A stretch of 64,000 bases of DNA from Armillaria gallica (Eukaryota > Basidiomycota > Agaricomycetes > Agaricales > Physalacriaceae): contig JBANDB010000001.1 in the NCBI GenBank assembly GCA_037576215.1, forward strand, positions 4,030,001-4,094,000. Direction: 5' to 3'. The position numbers and the translations under genes are program-made. The notes beneath the pieces are model-generated. The model worked only from the letters and a program-made list of their open reading frames with translations. It was not told where the DNA came from and did no database searches. Position 1 is the first letter of the stretch. Every line of letters begins with the position of its first letter. Below, one piece after another: positions 48,605-59,524 of the stretch.

Positions 48605-49522
48605 TAAGTGACGTCGTCCACCAGATCTGCAATCTGGTCCACGATTTCCAGTTCCTCCAAAAGAGCGACAGCATCGGGCTCGGCGTTGTGCGCAAGAAGA
48701 AACGTCGCACACTCTCTTCCAATGGCACGTAACTGCTCAATAGTACCGATGGGCTCTATCTTCTCCTTGCCTTTCTCTGGCGGCTCAAGGTCTCCTTCCT
48801 CTTTTGCTACAAACTCTTCACCCAACTCGGCCGCAAGGTGGCGAACGTATTCGTGGCCCCATGTACCTGGGTCAGCGAGAGGCGAATCAGCTGGACGTAG
48901 AGAAGCCGATAGAAGACGATAGCGGAGGGTGCCCCGAGGTTGTGTGTCCGAATATGTCATGGCAAGAACAGACATAATGTCTGCGAACAAGCTCTGCAAG
49001 GAAAGAAATCGTTTCTACGGTATGAAAAAGGACTGAAAGAAAGGCGCACCTTGTCCTCGGATGCAGGCCATGTTTCATACAGCCTTTGAAGTTCAGGGTA
49101 ATGTGGGCGAAGGAATTTGAGGGGTTTCGGGACAGATGTCATCGATGAAGTAGAGGTTCTGATGAGTGTCCTGAGCGTCTCCAAGGCTGGTCGATAGAGG
49201 TCGGTATTCGGTTCCTATGTACCAAGTGAAGTGACATGGACGAGTGAACTATTCGCACCTTCAACCGTTCAACAAGCATTTCCAGCTCGGTCCGTAGCTG
49301 AATGTCTTCTTCTGACTGCAAAGTAAAGAATCAGGACTTGTAGAGATAAAGAAAATAGAAACGCACCAGCTCTTTCCCTTCCTCCTCCTTCCCGTCCTCC
49401 CCATCCTTCTTCAGCTTCGACGATCCCTCCTGCTTGTCCTTTTCACCATCTTTCACTTCTTTCTTCTTCTTCTGGGGATCTTCAGACGGGACGGCAATAG
49501 CAAAATCTGTCGGGCCTGACAT
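48595..49522 (-). pseudogene. RPN1: 26S proteasome subunit RPN1 (PSMD2), N-terminal fragment
   Basis: RPN1 is the non-ATPase base subunit that docks ubiquitin receptors on the proteasome. Exons read [99 protein letters not shown] and AEPDAVALLEELEIVDQIAD. Introns (49322-49371, 49205-49259, 48995-49050) are kept, so this is a DNA-level copy, not a retrocopy. Homology stops after YGRVCQY at about 48595, roughly residue 240 of an expected 900-950. Beyond that the frame runs antisense through the chromodomain/Pro-rich fragment to a stop at 48346. The toroid repeats are absent, so it cannot act as RPN1; the full gene should lie elsewhere. Confidence 0.85.
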
Positions 49523-50159
49523 CGTAGTGTGAAGGTGACGGTTAAGCTGATCGCTGGACGCGACGCGTCCAGCTTTTTTTTCGCACGACCTATATATGGT
49601 ATACAGCCCCTATCGTAAACTTCACGACGACGGTCATGTCCCTCGCATGGTCTACGCATCAAGCCCTAATGTTTTTCGATGCATAGGATGGATATCTAAG
49701 ATTTTGTGATAGCTTTGAACTCTCTCAGATGCTTTTCTTGGCTGTGCACTGGCTACTTGACTGAAACAATGAGGGTCCTTTGCTGCATCTGTCTCGAAAT
49801 CTTGCGAGAACCACCCTGCTGGACGGCGATGCACTCATCTTGTACTGCTTATGCCCCTGCTAAGATGATAATAGGCTTGCTGGCATTGGAACTCTTCCGA
49901 GTCCTTTCTTCGGGTGTCTCTATTCGAGGAAGACACCATTTTAAAAATGAGGACACACTTTTCATGTGTATCGCCTGATCGTCTTGACACTTCTCAAACA
50001 CACAGAAGTATAGAACGTTTCCCGATGTTGCAAGGTGGCCGGTAAAGGAGGACTGATAATAACACCACAAAGTGCGTAATACCTGTAGGACTCGATGCTT
50101 TCACAGAAGCATCAAGCTTTACGTCGGTTGCACCAAAGTCATAGGGGTCAGGTTGGGAT

Positions 50160-51120
50160 CGATTGGGACGCTAAATAGAATGAAGGAAGAGCTTTTGTTT
50201 GCGTACGCGTCCAGACGGTGAGGGTTTCGAGGTATTGTATGTGCGCGTATGCTCACAGTCGGATGGAGAAGGCGATCAGGCGTAGGACTGGCCGTGGGTA
50301 GGAAGAGAAGGGATGTGTCCAACCGTCGTAATAGCGAGCAGATGCAAAGATGGGCTTTCCATACGACCTGGTATTGCGATACGAGCCTGAGCCTGGACGC
50401 TCAATTTTTTTTCAAAACACAGGAAGCCTCTACGTTACCTATATCGGCTGAAGGTGGAAACGATATGATTCAATTTGGCCAAAACACATAGGACTTTCTT
50501 ATACGATGCTCGATGGACATCGACCAGGCCTTTTGCCCGACTTCTTTGAGAGGTTGTTATAATGGCGCAGCTTTCTTAGCTTATTACACTGAGAGACGCC
50601 TCTGATCATGGTGTCATAGTGCTTGATATTTAGCGTGCGATTTATCTCGATTGCCAGCCTGCTTGGATGTGAAAGTTTTTAAGTTATCAAGCGGTAGTGT
50701 CGCCTTGTTTGAAAGAGAGCCATCAGATGAAGGGACAATCAGCGCATCAGCTCTGAAGCTCTGAAGCTGAAGGACCGATTGGGAACGGGATCAAAACTCT
50801 TCTTTCCGTCTCCCACCACCATCGAAAATAGTCGTACTTGGGCCGGCAGATACAAAACCTCAATTGACCACCAACGTTCCTCGTTTACTTGTCTTTGCTT
50901 GACTGAGGATGAATACGCAAATGGAAGCTCTTTGCTCGCCAGATTTCTTGGCGCGGCGATTCCTCTATTGTGCACCGTCAACGCTGGCTGCTCCTCAAGG
51001 CCTCAGTCTGAACGAGGCTTGGACTCGGTTCGCATAGGCAATGCATCAGCGTGTCAATTTTGAGCAGGTGGAGCGAGGCATAGAGTTTGAGTTTGGCATT
51101 TTGAAGGGGAGAGAGGGGCG
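50160..51120. repeat. Dispersed repeat, fragmentary copy C
   Basis: 50170-50340 (read on the minus strand: GGACACATCCCTTCTCTTCC, TCTGGACGCGTACGCAAACA) and 50915-51070 (plus strand: GATTTCTTGGCGCGGCGATT) match parts of copy A near 54260-54580. The two pieces are in opposite orientation, so this copy is rearranged. Confidence 0.6.
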
Positions 51121-51406
51121 GGTCGTGAGATGAAGATAGTCATACAGTCAAAGAGCCGTGTACGGAGAGTATTATTAGCTGTATTACTCTTGGGTACGTT
51201 CGTTATTCTCATCTTGCTGAACTGTTATTGACATCTATTCGTACAGTTCATAGTGGCCATCCGGTGCCTGGAAGCCGTCGAGACGTTATCGCATACCAAC
51301 AACTCCAAGGAGAAGCCGTTGGCTGGCCATCGCGTCGTCGTTGTTGACATCAGCACAGCAAGAAATATCTTTACGGTCCCTTTGTCATTCCTCGCTTACT
51401 TCACCC

Positions 51407-51727
51407 ATGTCAGGATCCTACACGCCACCGATATTTAGTATACCACCATTCAACGCAACAGAGCAACGACCACGTTTTGGACAGCCCAATATCTCAATCA
51501 ACAGCCAGTATGTATCTATGATTCGTTTGTATTGACTGAAAAGCTGATTCTTGTTCCTTTACTAGCAGCCGAACCCTAGCTTGACTCGACCCTTATCTGT
51601 AGTGATCGCATTTCGCAAATCGGGGTCTCCTGCTGTGCAATCTCAACCAGAGCGTCGTTTTGGTCAACACGTCGTCGCCTACAGTTTTGTCAACGGCGTG
51701 CCAATGATGCCAGTTGATAGCACCTAG
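51407..51727 (+). CDS. Candidate small gene, unknown
   Basis: Exon 1 would read MSGSYTPPIFSIPPFNATEQ and RPRFGQPNISINS; a GTATGT...TAG/CAG intron (about 51508-51572) leads to a 57-codon open stretch, PNPSLTRPLSVVIAFRKSGS to VNGVPMMPVDST-stop. The repeated RPRFGQ/ERRFGQ pattern across the two pieces supports coding, but the phase at the join does not fit perfectly with either acceptor. No family recognised. Confidence 0.3.
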
Positions 51728-52164
51728 GATCTGCGTTTACGATCATCATATTTCTGTTGTTGTAATCGAAGATTCGACATATATATGGATTACAGGGCAA
51801 GCTACGGAATGACTTCCCAGGTGGCACAATCGCATCATCTGGGATGTATTCTCTTACTACGACGTCCCTCGACGTGTCCTCCCTCCTGTCGCATATCTGC
51901 GCCGCCTGTTCCCCAGCAGCATCCCCGTCCGCGCGTCAGGGAAATTTTTTGGTTTCATGCCTTCTTTGTAGGCGGAGCCCTCAGCATCACAACATACTCC
52001 CCTTTCGCCCACCTGTTGATTGCATTCATATAGTCTGTGACCCGTCACCGATAGTTTTGTGTCCCTGCAATCTACGTATTCAGTTGTTTGTCAGTGGCAG
52101 TGATCAGTCAATCAAGCGCCCACAAACACATTCATTTCATTTCTTCCCCTCACTCAAGGTTGAG

Positions 52165-53905
52165 ATGACTTGGAATGCAGAACCCCCGACTCCGAGGCAC
52201 GACTCCGACTCTGACTCCGACTCCGACTCGTCTGGCACATCAACCCCAACGTCGACTCCTCTAACGAAGCCCATACCAGGGCCCATACTACCAGCCCCTC
52301 CAGAAATATATAGCCTAGTTTGCGAAACCTGCTGGCACACTCTTTTCTCCCGACTCTTTCCATACAGCATGGGTATCCCAATCCGAGTCGATCTTCTCCG
52401 AATCGGCTGACTTTTCATATACCACGCCTACGTGGGGCCAGATGCAACGGGCGACGTGCCAGTGGTGCACGCTCCTCTGCAGAGAGGTCGAGAGGTTCCG
52501 GGATATCTACGAAAACACGACACGGCCTCCGTCCAAGAAGAGGAAGTTCCAGGTGGGGGTGCGGTTCGCGCAGGAGTCAGAGCTGGACGACACGGTGACC
52601 CTTCTCCTCATTATAGACGACACCTGGAAGATTATATTCCAGATACATACTACAGAAGGTTAGCCACCCACGTATCACCAATAACTACATATTCTGATTA
52701 TACCTAGACGATCCGGCAGCGAGGTTTATTCGCGACCGTGAGGTCTTTTGGGACGTCGATTCTCCCAAAAGCTACAATCTGATCAAGAAACGTATCGACG
52801 AGTGTTCACGCCATGACCGCTGTCCTCCACCCCGGCATCAAGGTGTCCGTTTACCGACTCGGATTATAGGTTGTGCGGATGAAGACCAGCCCTGCCTTTT
52901 TATTAGCCAAGGCGCCAAGGGCAACTACGTCGCACTCAGTTACGTGTGGGGCGAGAGCCAACCCGACTGTACGAAGACCACGAATCTAGATTCGTACACC
53001 GAGGCGATTCCCTTGCAGAATATCCCCAAGACCATCTCGAATGTTATCACCGTGACTCGAAAACTGGGATTACAGTTCCTCTGGGTGGACGCCCTGTGCA
53101 TCCTCCAAGATTCTCGAGAGGACAAGGCGCGGGAGATCGCACAGATGCGAAGGATATTCCATGATGCTTATGTGACCGTCATTGCGGCCTGTGCGCGCAA
53201 GGTCAGTGATGGGTTTTGCATGATTGCAGGGTGACTATGGCGGAGTGGAGTAGCACATTACTTCCCTTTTGCTGTCCCGATGGGGACATTGGAACGATGC
53301 AACTCCGTGGTTTATGCACTGCCCCAGAGGAGCCTGTCGATGAACGTGCATGGTGCCTGGAGGAACGCGCTCTCTCGCCGCGCCGACTCATCTACGCGAC
53401 GCACACACTCCTATACGAATGCCAGACATCCCATGACAACATAAACGGCGCCCCCAACTTTGTCGAGCTGTGCGACGCAGAAGACATCCCCCGGCTTCCT
53501 GACAGCGTCTTCCTTCGTGGACTTTGGTCCGAGCTCGACGACCAGACGAGCCTCAAAGCTTGGTGTGATATCCTAGAAACCTACACCCTTTGCGCACTCA
53601 CGAAGCCGTGGGACCGGCTCGTTGCTCTTTCAGGCATCGCCGAGCAGTTCCATCGCTTTTGGCCTCAGAGTCGGTACCTCGCAGGCCTGTGGGAGCACCA
53701 GCTTCCCGGGACGCTGCTACGGTTCAATTGTGGGAAGCTCCAGCGCCATCGCAGAGAAGGGCATCGATGGACGGAGGAATCTTCACGGGCTTGTGCGCCA
53801 ATGAGGATATTTTGTGCAGCATTGTGAGGTGCGAGGTGAGGGTAACCCCTTTGGCGAGGTTGTGGATGGTGAACTTGTTCTTGATGTGATTTTCAACATT
53901 GCCGA
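52165..53905 (+). CDS. HET (heterokaryon incompatibility) domain protein
   Basis: HET-domain proteins act in non-self recognition and programmed cell death. The N-terminus MTWNAEPPTPRHDSDSDSDS is followed by ATCQWCTLLCREVERFRDIY and an intron ending near 52707. The HET core is YVALSYVWGESQPDCTKTTN, IPKTISNVITVTRKLGLQFL, VDALCILQDSREDKAREIAQ and MRRIFHDAYVTVIAACA, followed by ERAWCLEERALSPRRLIYAT and SRYLAGLWEHQLPGTLL. Two homopolymer corrections are needed: one T too many at 52343-52346 and one too few at 53214-53217. The C-terminal end is frame-disturbed after LLRFN: IDGG/FTGLCANEDILCSIV and NPFGEVVDGELVLDVI lie in different frames and the usual RAPSWSWA motif is shortened. The gene ends about 60 bp before repeat copy A. 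Confidence 0.8.
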
Positions 53906-53964
53906 CTAACAAGAGCTGTTGAAGCCGAGGGATTCCTCCTCTCGACGAACAAACTGTTGATGAC

Positions 53965-56260
53965 AGTCGCGTCAATGCGAGTTCAGCAAGTTCGAGATAA
54001 CGACAGACATACACTGGAGCCGTCCATAACACGCTAGATGACGGCGACACGACCCTCGCAGTTACAACGTCACTCGCTTCCTTCAATGACTTTTGCGGAC
54101 TTGATGATTGGCATGAGGATCGTGGTCCGTTGAGCAAAAAGCGACATCCTCAATGCGTTCTGCCGCGTCTTTTGCTTTCAGATTCTTGTCGTATGTGGGC
54201 CAACTAGGTCGTCTGTGTAAAACACCGGAAAGGAGGATGGCGAACAGTGAGCGACGACCATGGACACGTCCCTTCTCGTCCTACCCGCAGCCAGTCCATA
54301 GGCGAGGGTGTTGTTAACGTACCTAGTCCTCGATGACGGTGGAAGACGGAAGAGAGCTGCGATCGGAGTTCGAATCGCCCTCTCCATCCGACTGCGAGCA
54401 TGCGCGCACATTAAAAGCCTAGTGTTCCTCGTCTGGACGCGTACACAAACAAAAGCTCTTCCTCCAAGCCTCGTTTGATTTCTTGGCGCGGCACTTCCTC
54501 GACTTTGCATCCCCAACGGTGGCCGCTCCTCAACCTGAACGGCACTCAGACGTGGTTCCCATAGCCGACGCGTCAACTTGCAGGGGATGGCCTAAGAGGA
54601 AGTGAGGATGCAGGCGGAGAGAGAGAGGGACGGGAGGGCTATCGACGTTCTTGAGTACGTCGGCCATTTTCATCTCGTTCAACTCTTTTATTGATCTACC
54701 ATAGTTCACCGACAGCTGCCGTGTTCTACACCGCCGAAACTTCATCTCACCATCAAACACTACTGGTTTCGCCGTTCTCCCCACTACGCCGCTGCGGTCC
54801 AACGTTCCCAGATATGAGACCCAGCTTCCCAAGCAAACAGCGACGAGCGATGTCCAACGACTGTGCTTTAATCTCCGACCACACCACGCTAGTCTCTATT
54901 TCCCTCTATTTCAGCCGACTTTGACAGGCAAAGCGCTAACATTGGAAGTGCTCACCAAGCCCAAGGATATGACATCTGTAACGGACGCGAGGATATCCTA
55001 GTCGATACCGCGTGTATATAGCAGATTGGCATTATGGACGTCTTGCAAAGCTGCCTCGCCCACCCAGATGTCACCGTGAATTCCCTCACCGAAAATGACA
55101 TTTAGAATTTGCTAATCCACCCCGCAGAAGTTCTACACGTAAACTGCCCCTTCTCTCTCTTCCACGACGTCTCACTAGCAAACGTCCGCGTCAACCTGCC
55201 CGGATGACGGCGACACGAGCGAAGCTAGGCACCTTCCCACTGGCCAGTCCTCTACCTGCACTGCATCTTCCTTCCTCCCAGCCTATCCCGTCTTCCTAAA
55301 ACTATCTCTTTGACGCCGTCCAAGCGCCGTTGAAATTGAGGAGTCGCCGCTATTGCATGTAGGAATCTCCGCCAAACGTTGACGAGAAAACGGAGCTTCT
55401 GTAAGCGTGGGTGTCTTCGGATGAAGAAAGCTTCCGCTGGGTGAATAGACTAGGAATATTCCTGTTCACAAGTCTGGGATGCCTGGTCCGGCTCGTTTCC
55501 CAGCCATTTGTCTTGTCTTCCTTCGTGCTATTGGAGTACCTGTCAACGATACATTTAGGCCGCCAATATACACAAACCGACTCCAGTGCGTACTACGAGA
55601 ATGGCTACGAAGCTCCTATGACGCCGTTTCTCTCCCCATACGTATCGTGGTCAACTGGGTTGTACTTCTGATCTGCTCGTTATGATTCCGTGCGCCCGTT
55701 CATATATTATACTGCACGTCTCTTCTGTGCTACTTGTTCTCTTCATTTACGCTTATATGTATGTATGCAAATTAGATCCTGATGTATTGGGTTGGCTCTA
55801 ATTATACACAATGCAATGTTGATCTTGGCTCGGTATATGCGGTATGGAGCTGTGCTGCATAGAACTGGTAAGAACCAAAAAAGCGTATCTGCGGGCACTT
55901 CCATGAACGTGCATAGATGCATACACTATTCCCACACCTGCCGACTCGATTCTGCACCTCTGAGACTACGGAACGCATAACAGCCACAGCAATGATACTA
56001 CTCTTCTGCACGCTCTTCCACCAGCTGAAATACGAGGATGATAATAAGAACGAAGAGGAAATATGGGGAAGAGAAACATCAGATAAAGAAAGATAAAAGC
56101 GATGTTTTGGACGACTCACGTAGCGGTGAAGGATAATATCATGCCATGGTTTCCGCCCTGTAGCTGTTGGTCGACGCCATCGCGTAATTGCCAGCTTGGG
56201 AAAGTCTAACGCTCGGGAAGATAGACCGGCCCAAGGATCGTACGAAGTATATGTCGCCCT
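53965..56260. repeat. Dispersed repeat, copy A
   Basis: Parallels copy B (59525-63330) over its whole length, apart from the insertion in B. Paired landmarks include CTGGAGCCGTCCATAACAC (about 54013 and 59563), AGTGCTCACCAA (54949 and 60030), CTGCCCCTTCTCTCTCTTCC (55144 and 62038), GAGTACCTGTCAACGATACA (55535 and 62487) and the GTAGCTGTTGGT region (56160 and 63136). No intact long frame; class unknown. Confidence 0.75.
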
Positions 56261-56426
56261 TTCAAGTTGAGACTCATTTCGTAGCTCAGGTTCATTTTTG
56301 GGTTTCTCTTCAGTGAGTGGGTGGGTATAAGTTACATTTCATGAGCGAGATATTACTAGTACTTGTCTTTGCAGTAGACTTAGGGATAGAGCTCTCCTAT
56401 GCCCCGCGTAATACCCCAAAAAACCA

Positions 56427-56502
56427 GGTAGACACAAGTGGCTTTTTTGGCTACAAGTTGTTTATTAGTGTGCAAGTTCGCTTCCGTCCTCCCGCAAGTT
56501 AA
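56427..56502 (+). repeat. Inverse copy of the last Smr-gene exon end
   Basis: Reads GFFGYKLF and VQVRFRPPAS-stop, matching the end of the Smr gene at 57033-57108 on the minus strand (the shared CAAGTTCGCTTCCGTCCTCC and following stop). About 76 bp, diverged at several positions. It lies just downstream of repeat copy A. Confidence 0.75.
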
Positions 56503-57032
56503 CTGATTTTGTATAGATAAGTAATTGATATGAGTCTGATATAAGTCTAGATAAGGTCTGGGGGTCGTGAGAGGGATGCTTAAACGGGCCCATTATTTCG
56601 ACGGTTTCTCTGAGTCTTGCCTTCCTTGTCGTGGTGATCCGAACTCCTTGAGCTACCTATTCATCAACTTCACCTATTTATTCGTCACCGTTTTATCCGA
56701 TGAAATCAGGTTGACTTGTTTTGATCTCCGGTTTGTTCCCCAGTACTACTAAGCGGCGGGTTACCTCCAGACGTGCATTCAAACACTCCTCGAACCGATG
56801 AAAAATTCAGCACAATGAGAACGAGATTGTCAAGGGTTCACGGGTTTGCGACAAAGCCTGCTGAAAGGTGTAGGCACTGTATTCTTTTTGGAAATTTTAC
56901 ATCAGGATGCGGTATCCTATACAGAATCAATAGATAGATATCCAGGTGTCGGGACGGAGATTGGGATCAATCATTGATCCCTGATTTCAAAGCCATAGCC
57001 AAGAATAACCTCAAAAATGTGCGAAGCACCTC
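56503..57032. other. Intergenic
   Basis: No gene recognised between the exon copy and the Smr gene 3' end. Confidence 0.45.
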
Positions 57033-58430
57033 TTAACTTGCGGGAGGACGGAAGCGAACTTGTGCACCAACAATCGACTTGTATGCAAAAAAAGTCCACT
57101 TGTGCTTACCGGATTTTTGGACGCTATTACGCACATGCTCCAATATTGCTTGCTCGTCGCCCACCGTGACGGCCGCTGGAGTGATGGCGGGAATATTGAG
57201 ATGGGGGTGTCCATTAAACTTGACGATAAGAACACCGGAATTTGAGGGGTCAAGCTCTGCGACTAACCGGTATCTGTACGAATCAGGTTAGTCGAACTTA
57301 GATTACTTGCAGAATGTACGCCAACGTACTTGCGCATCAGGCCCATGATAGCCGGTTTTATTCTTGCTTCCCCGCCCTCCGAGTGCAACCCTTTACCTAC
57401 AATACAGGATTCAGATTCAATGGAACACTTTGCGTAACCTACACGTACCAACAATGATCCTAATTTCGGAGTCACCTCGTCGCTTCGCCTCTTTGAGGGC
57501 AGCATCTGTATGTGCAATAGCTTCTTTGACATAATGACCGTGCAGGTCTATCTCCCCAGGGTTTCTATTCTGGATAACCGAATTAGTATCCCAAACGAAC
57601 GTGACGCGCAACCAGCTTACACGGTTATTTTCTACCGAGAAAATGAACATTCACATCGAGTACAAAGGGGATGGATCATACCACTGACCAAGATAAATCT
57701 GGTTACTCGCTTCCTTGTTCAGCTGTTCCATTTTCTTTCTATGATTTTTCGCTTGTTTTGAGAGGTCCTTGGCTGCAGCGCGATCCCCGCGAATATGGGC
57801 CTTGTGGCTTTCGTGGAGGCATCTTGCCATTTCATCCCCTTCCTTAGTGGCGCGTACACGAAAGCCGATGTATTCATTCGGGTGGTCTTGCTGGTTGTCG
57901 TCCTATTTCAAACTTTTTAGCGAGTGGGAAGTACTGTGAAAGAAGCTGTGATACCTCGTGTGTTGGCGGTCCATGTGGTGATGGTGGTCTATGCGATGAT
58001 GATTGTGATGGAGGCGGTGGACGAGGAGGTGGCTGATATACCGGTCGATGTTGCTCTGGCTGATGAACCGGAGGGGTATATGGTGATGGAGGCGGTGGAG
58101 GTGATGGACGAGGAGGTGGCTGATATACCGGTCGATGTTGTTCTGGCTGATGAAGCAGAGGAGTATATGGTGATGGTCGATAACTTTGTGATGGAGGCGA
58201 TGGGCGAAGGGGTGGCTGATATACCGGTCGATGTTGCTGTGGCCGGTGAACCGGAAGGGTATGATGTCTAGACCTGCTGTATTTATCCCCAAAAACCTTG
58301 TAGGCAAGGTCAGCAAGACTGTAGCCCCCATCCAGATAAACAAGACTCGGATAGACATGCTGGCGCAGCGGAGTTAGCGTGTTAGATGGTCTAAATGACG
58401 GTGGTAACAAGTATTCAAATGGAACCAATG
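57033..58430 (-). CDS. DUF1771-Smr domain protein with Pro-rich repeats
   Basis: Smr domains bind nucleic acids and some are endonucleases in mRNA quality control. Order: an N-terminal piece (VYLDGGYSLADLAYKVFGDK), Pro-rich tandem repeats (HQPEQHRPVYQPPPRPSPPP and relatives), then the helical DUF1771 region (RATKEGDEMARCLHESHKAH, DLSKQAKNHRKKMEQLNKEA) and the Smr domain with GEIDLHGHYVKEAI (the LDLHG-type motif), DSEIRIIVGKGLHSEGGEA and KPAIMGLMRKYRLVAELDPS. An unusual C-terminal extension ends GAQVRFRPPAS. Introns after IYLE, ENNR, IIVG and MRK restore one frame with canonical signals. No ATG could be fixed for the first exon, so the 5' end near 58430 is approximate. A hydrophobic alternative frame starts at 58358. 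Confidence 0.8.
58005..58262 (-). repeat. Tandem repeat coding the Pro-rich segment of the Smr protein
   Basis: Three units of about 78-90 bp, each with (plus strand) GTGGCTGATATACCGGTCGA preceded by GATGGAGGCG. Each encodes a version of QHRPVYQPP(P/L)RP. Unit lengths differ by multiples of three, so the frame is kept. Confidence 0.85.
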
Positions 58431-59524
58431 AATGAATTTTGAGATGCGATACAACAAATGCTTGTTCTTGGGTTGGGGGGAGGGGGGACTCTCGGATTTG
58501 AGATAGCTAAAGAGATGAGCAGAGGGGAGACCGGCAATGAGACAGGTTCCTGGATGAATACCAGGATGAAGGGTTGCCGGGGGCTCAAACTCGTAGCAGT
58601 GGAAGCCGAGAACTTGGCAGTTGTTCGAGAAACCTGGAATCTGAGCAGCTTAAAGACGTGGCTGCAATGACAGATCAGGCGCTACGCAAACAGAGAAGGG
58701 AGACTTGGGTGGGTGTGTCAGGAGAACTAATAAGAAGTGAAGGGCACTAGAAATTCAGCTTGGTCACCTGCGTGGTACCACGTTTGCGCGGTGCGTGGTG
58801 CCCACCTGGATTTTTACACGCTATTACGTCCATACGTGGCCACGCAGTATACGCAAGTTCGACCCCCCATCAGTAAGTCTTTAATCAACTTTACCTTGAC
58901 TCTGCGTATACGTACCGAAATCTTTTCTAAACGGATCCTCTTATTTATCGTATGTTCGTCCCGATGTAAACGATGCAAACGAGGCAGAGTCACCGGCGGG
59001 CGAGATGGCGTTAACTACGGAGGTTGTCAGACCCAGAGTTTCATTACAGCATTGAGGCCCTCGATTCGCCTTCTATTTTGTTAGATCCATCGGGAGTTCA
59101 AGTACTGCGTCTATGCTTCAAATCTTAGTGGAGTTTGAAGCAACTGTACGTACAAGAATTTCATGGTTCTTTGTACTATTCAAGTGCTCACTCCAGTCAA
59201 AGAATATGAGGCATCCGTTTCTAAAGAAGAGATTAGATAGCAACAGCACCAGACAGATAGCGAGACATACAAATGAGGGCCCGTCTTTCCTGGCGCTCTG
59301 TGCCCTTTGTATCCGGCCGCTCCGTGGTATAGCGGCATCCCATCCTCCTCGTAGCCGCCCTTGATAAGCCGCCTGCTGTCTGGGAGGCGTCCACCAGACG
59401 TGCGTACAAGTTCCGTGGTATCGGGATTGAACGGGAGCGGATCGAAACGCGCCTTGGAGTGTATCTCACGGCCGCGGAAGGCGACTGAGCAAGGTTGATG
59501 AGGTCTGACCTTGCATGGATACGA
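58431..59524. other. Intergenic, no gene recognised
   Basis: Upstream of the Smr gene; no supported coding model. Confidence 0.4.

Larger units (their letters stand above)
49523..52164. other. Gene-poor region with repeat fragments
   Basis: Holds pieces of the dispersed repeat (about 50160-51120) and one candidate small gene (51407-51727), listed separately. No other coding signal. Confidence 0.4.

Noticed and set aside
54360..54385. GAGTTCGAATCGCC resembling a tRNA B box
   Set aside because: No matching acceptor or anticodon stem could be formed around it, and the paired position in repeat copy B lacks it.
59310..59350. TCCGTGGTATAGCGG resembling a tRNA A box region
   Set aside because: No B box or cloverleaf could be completed downstream.
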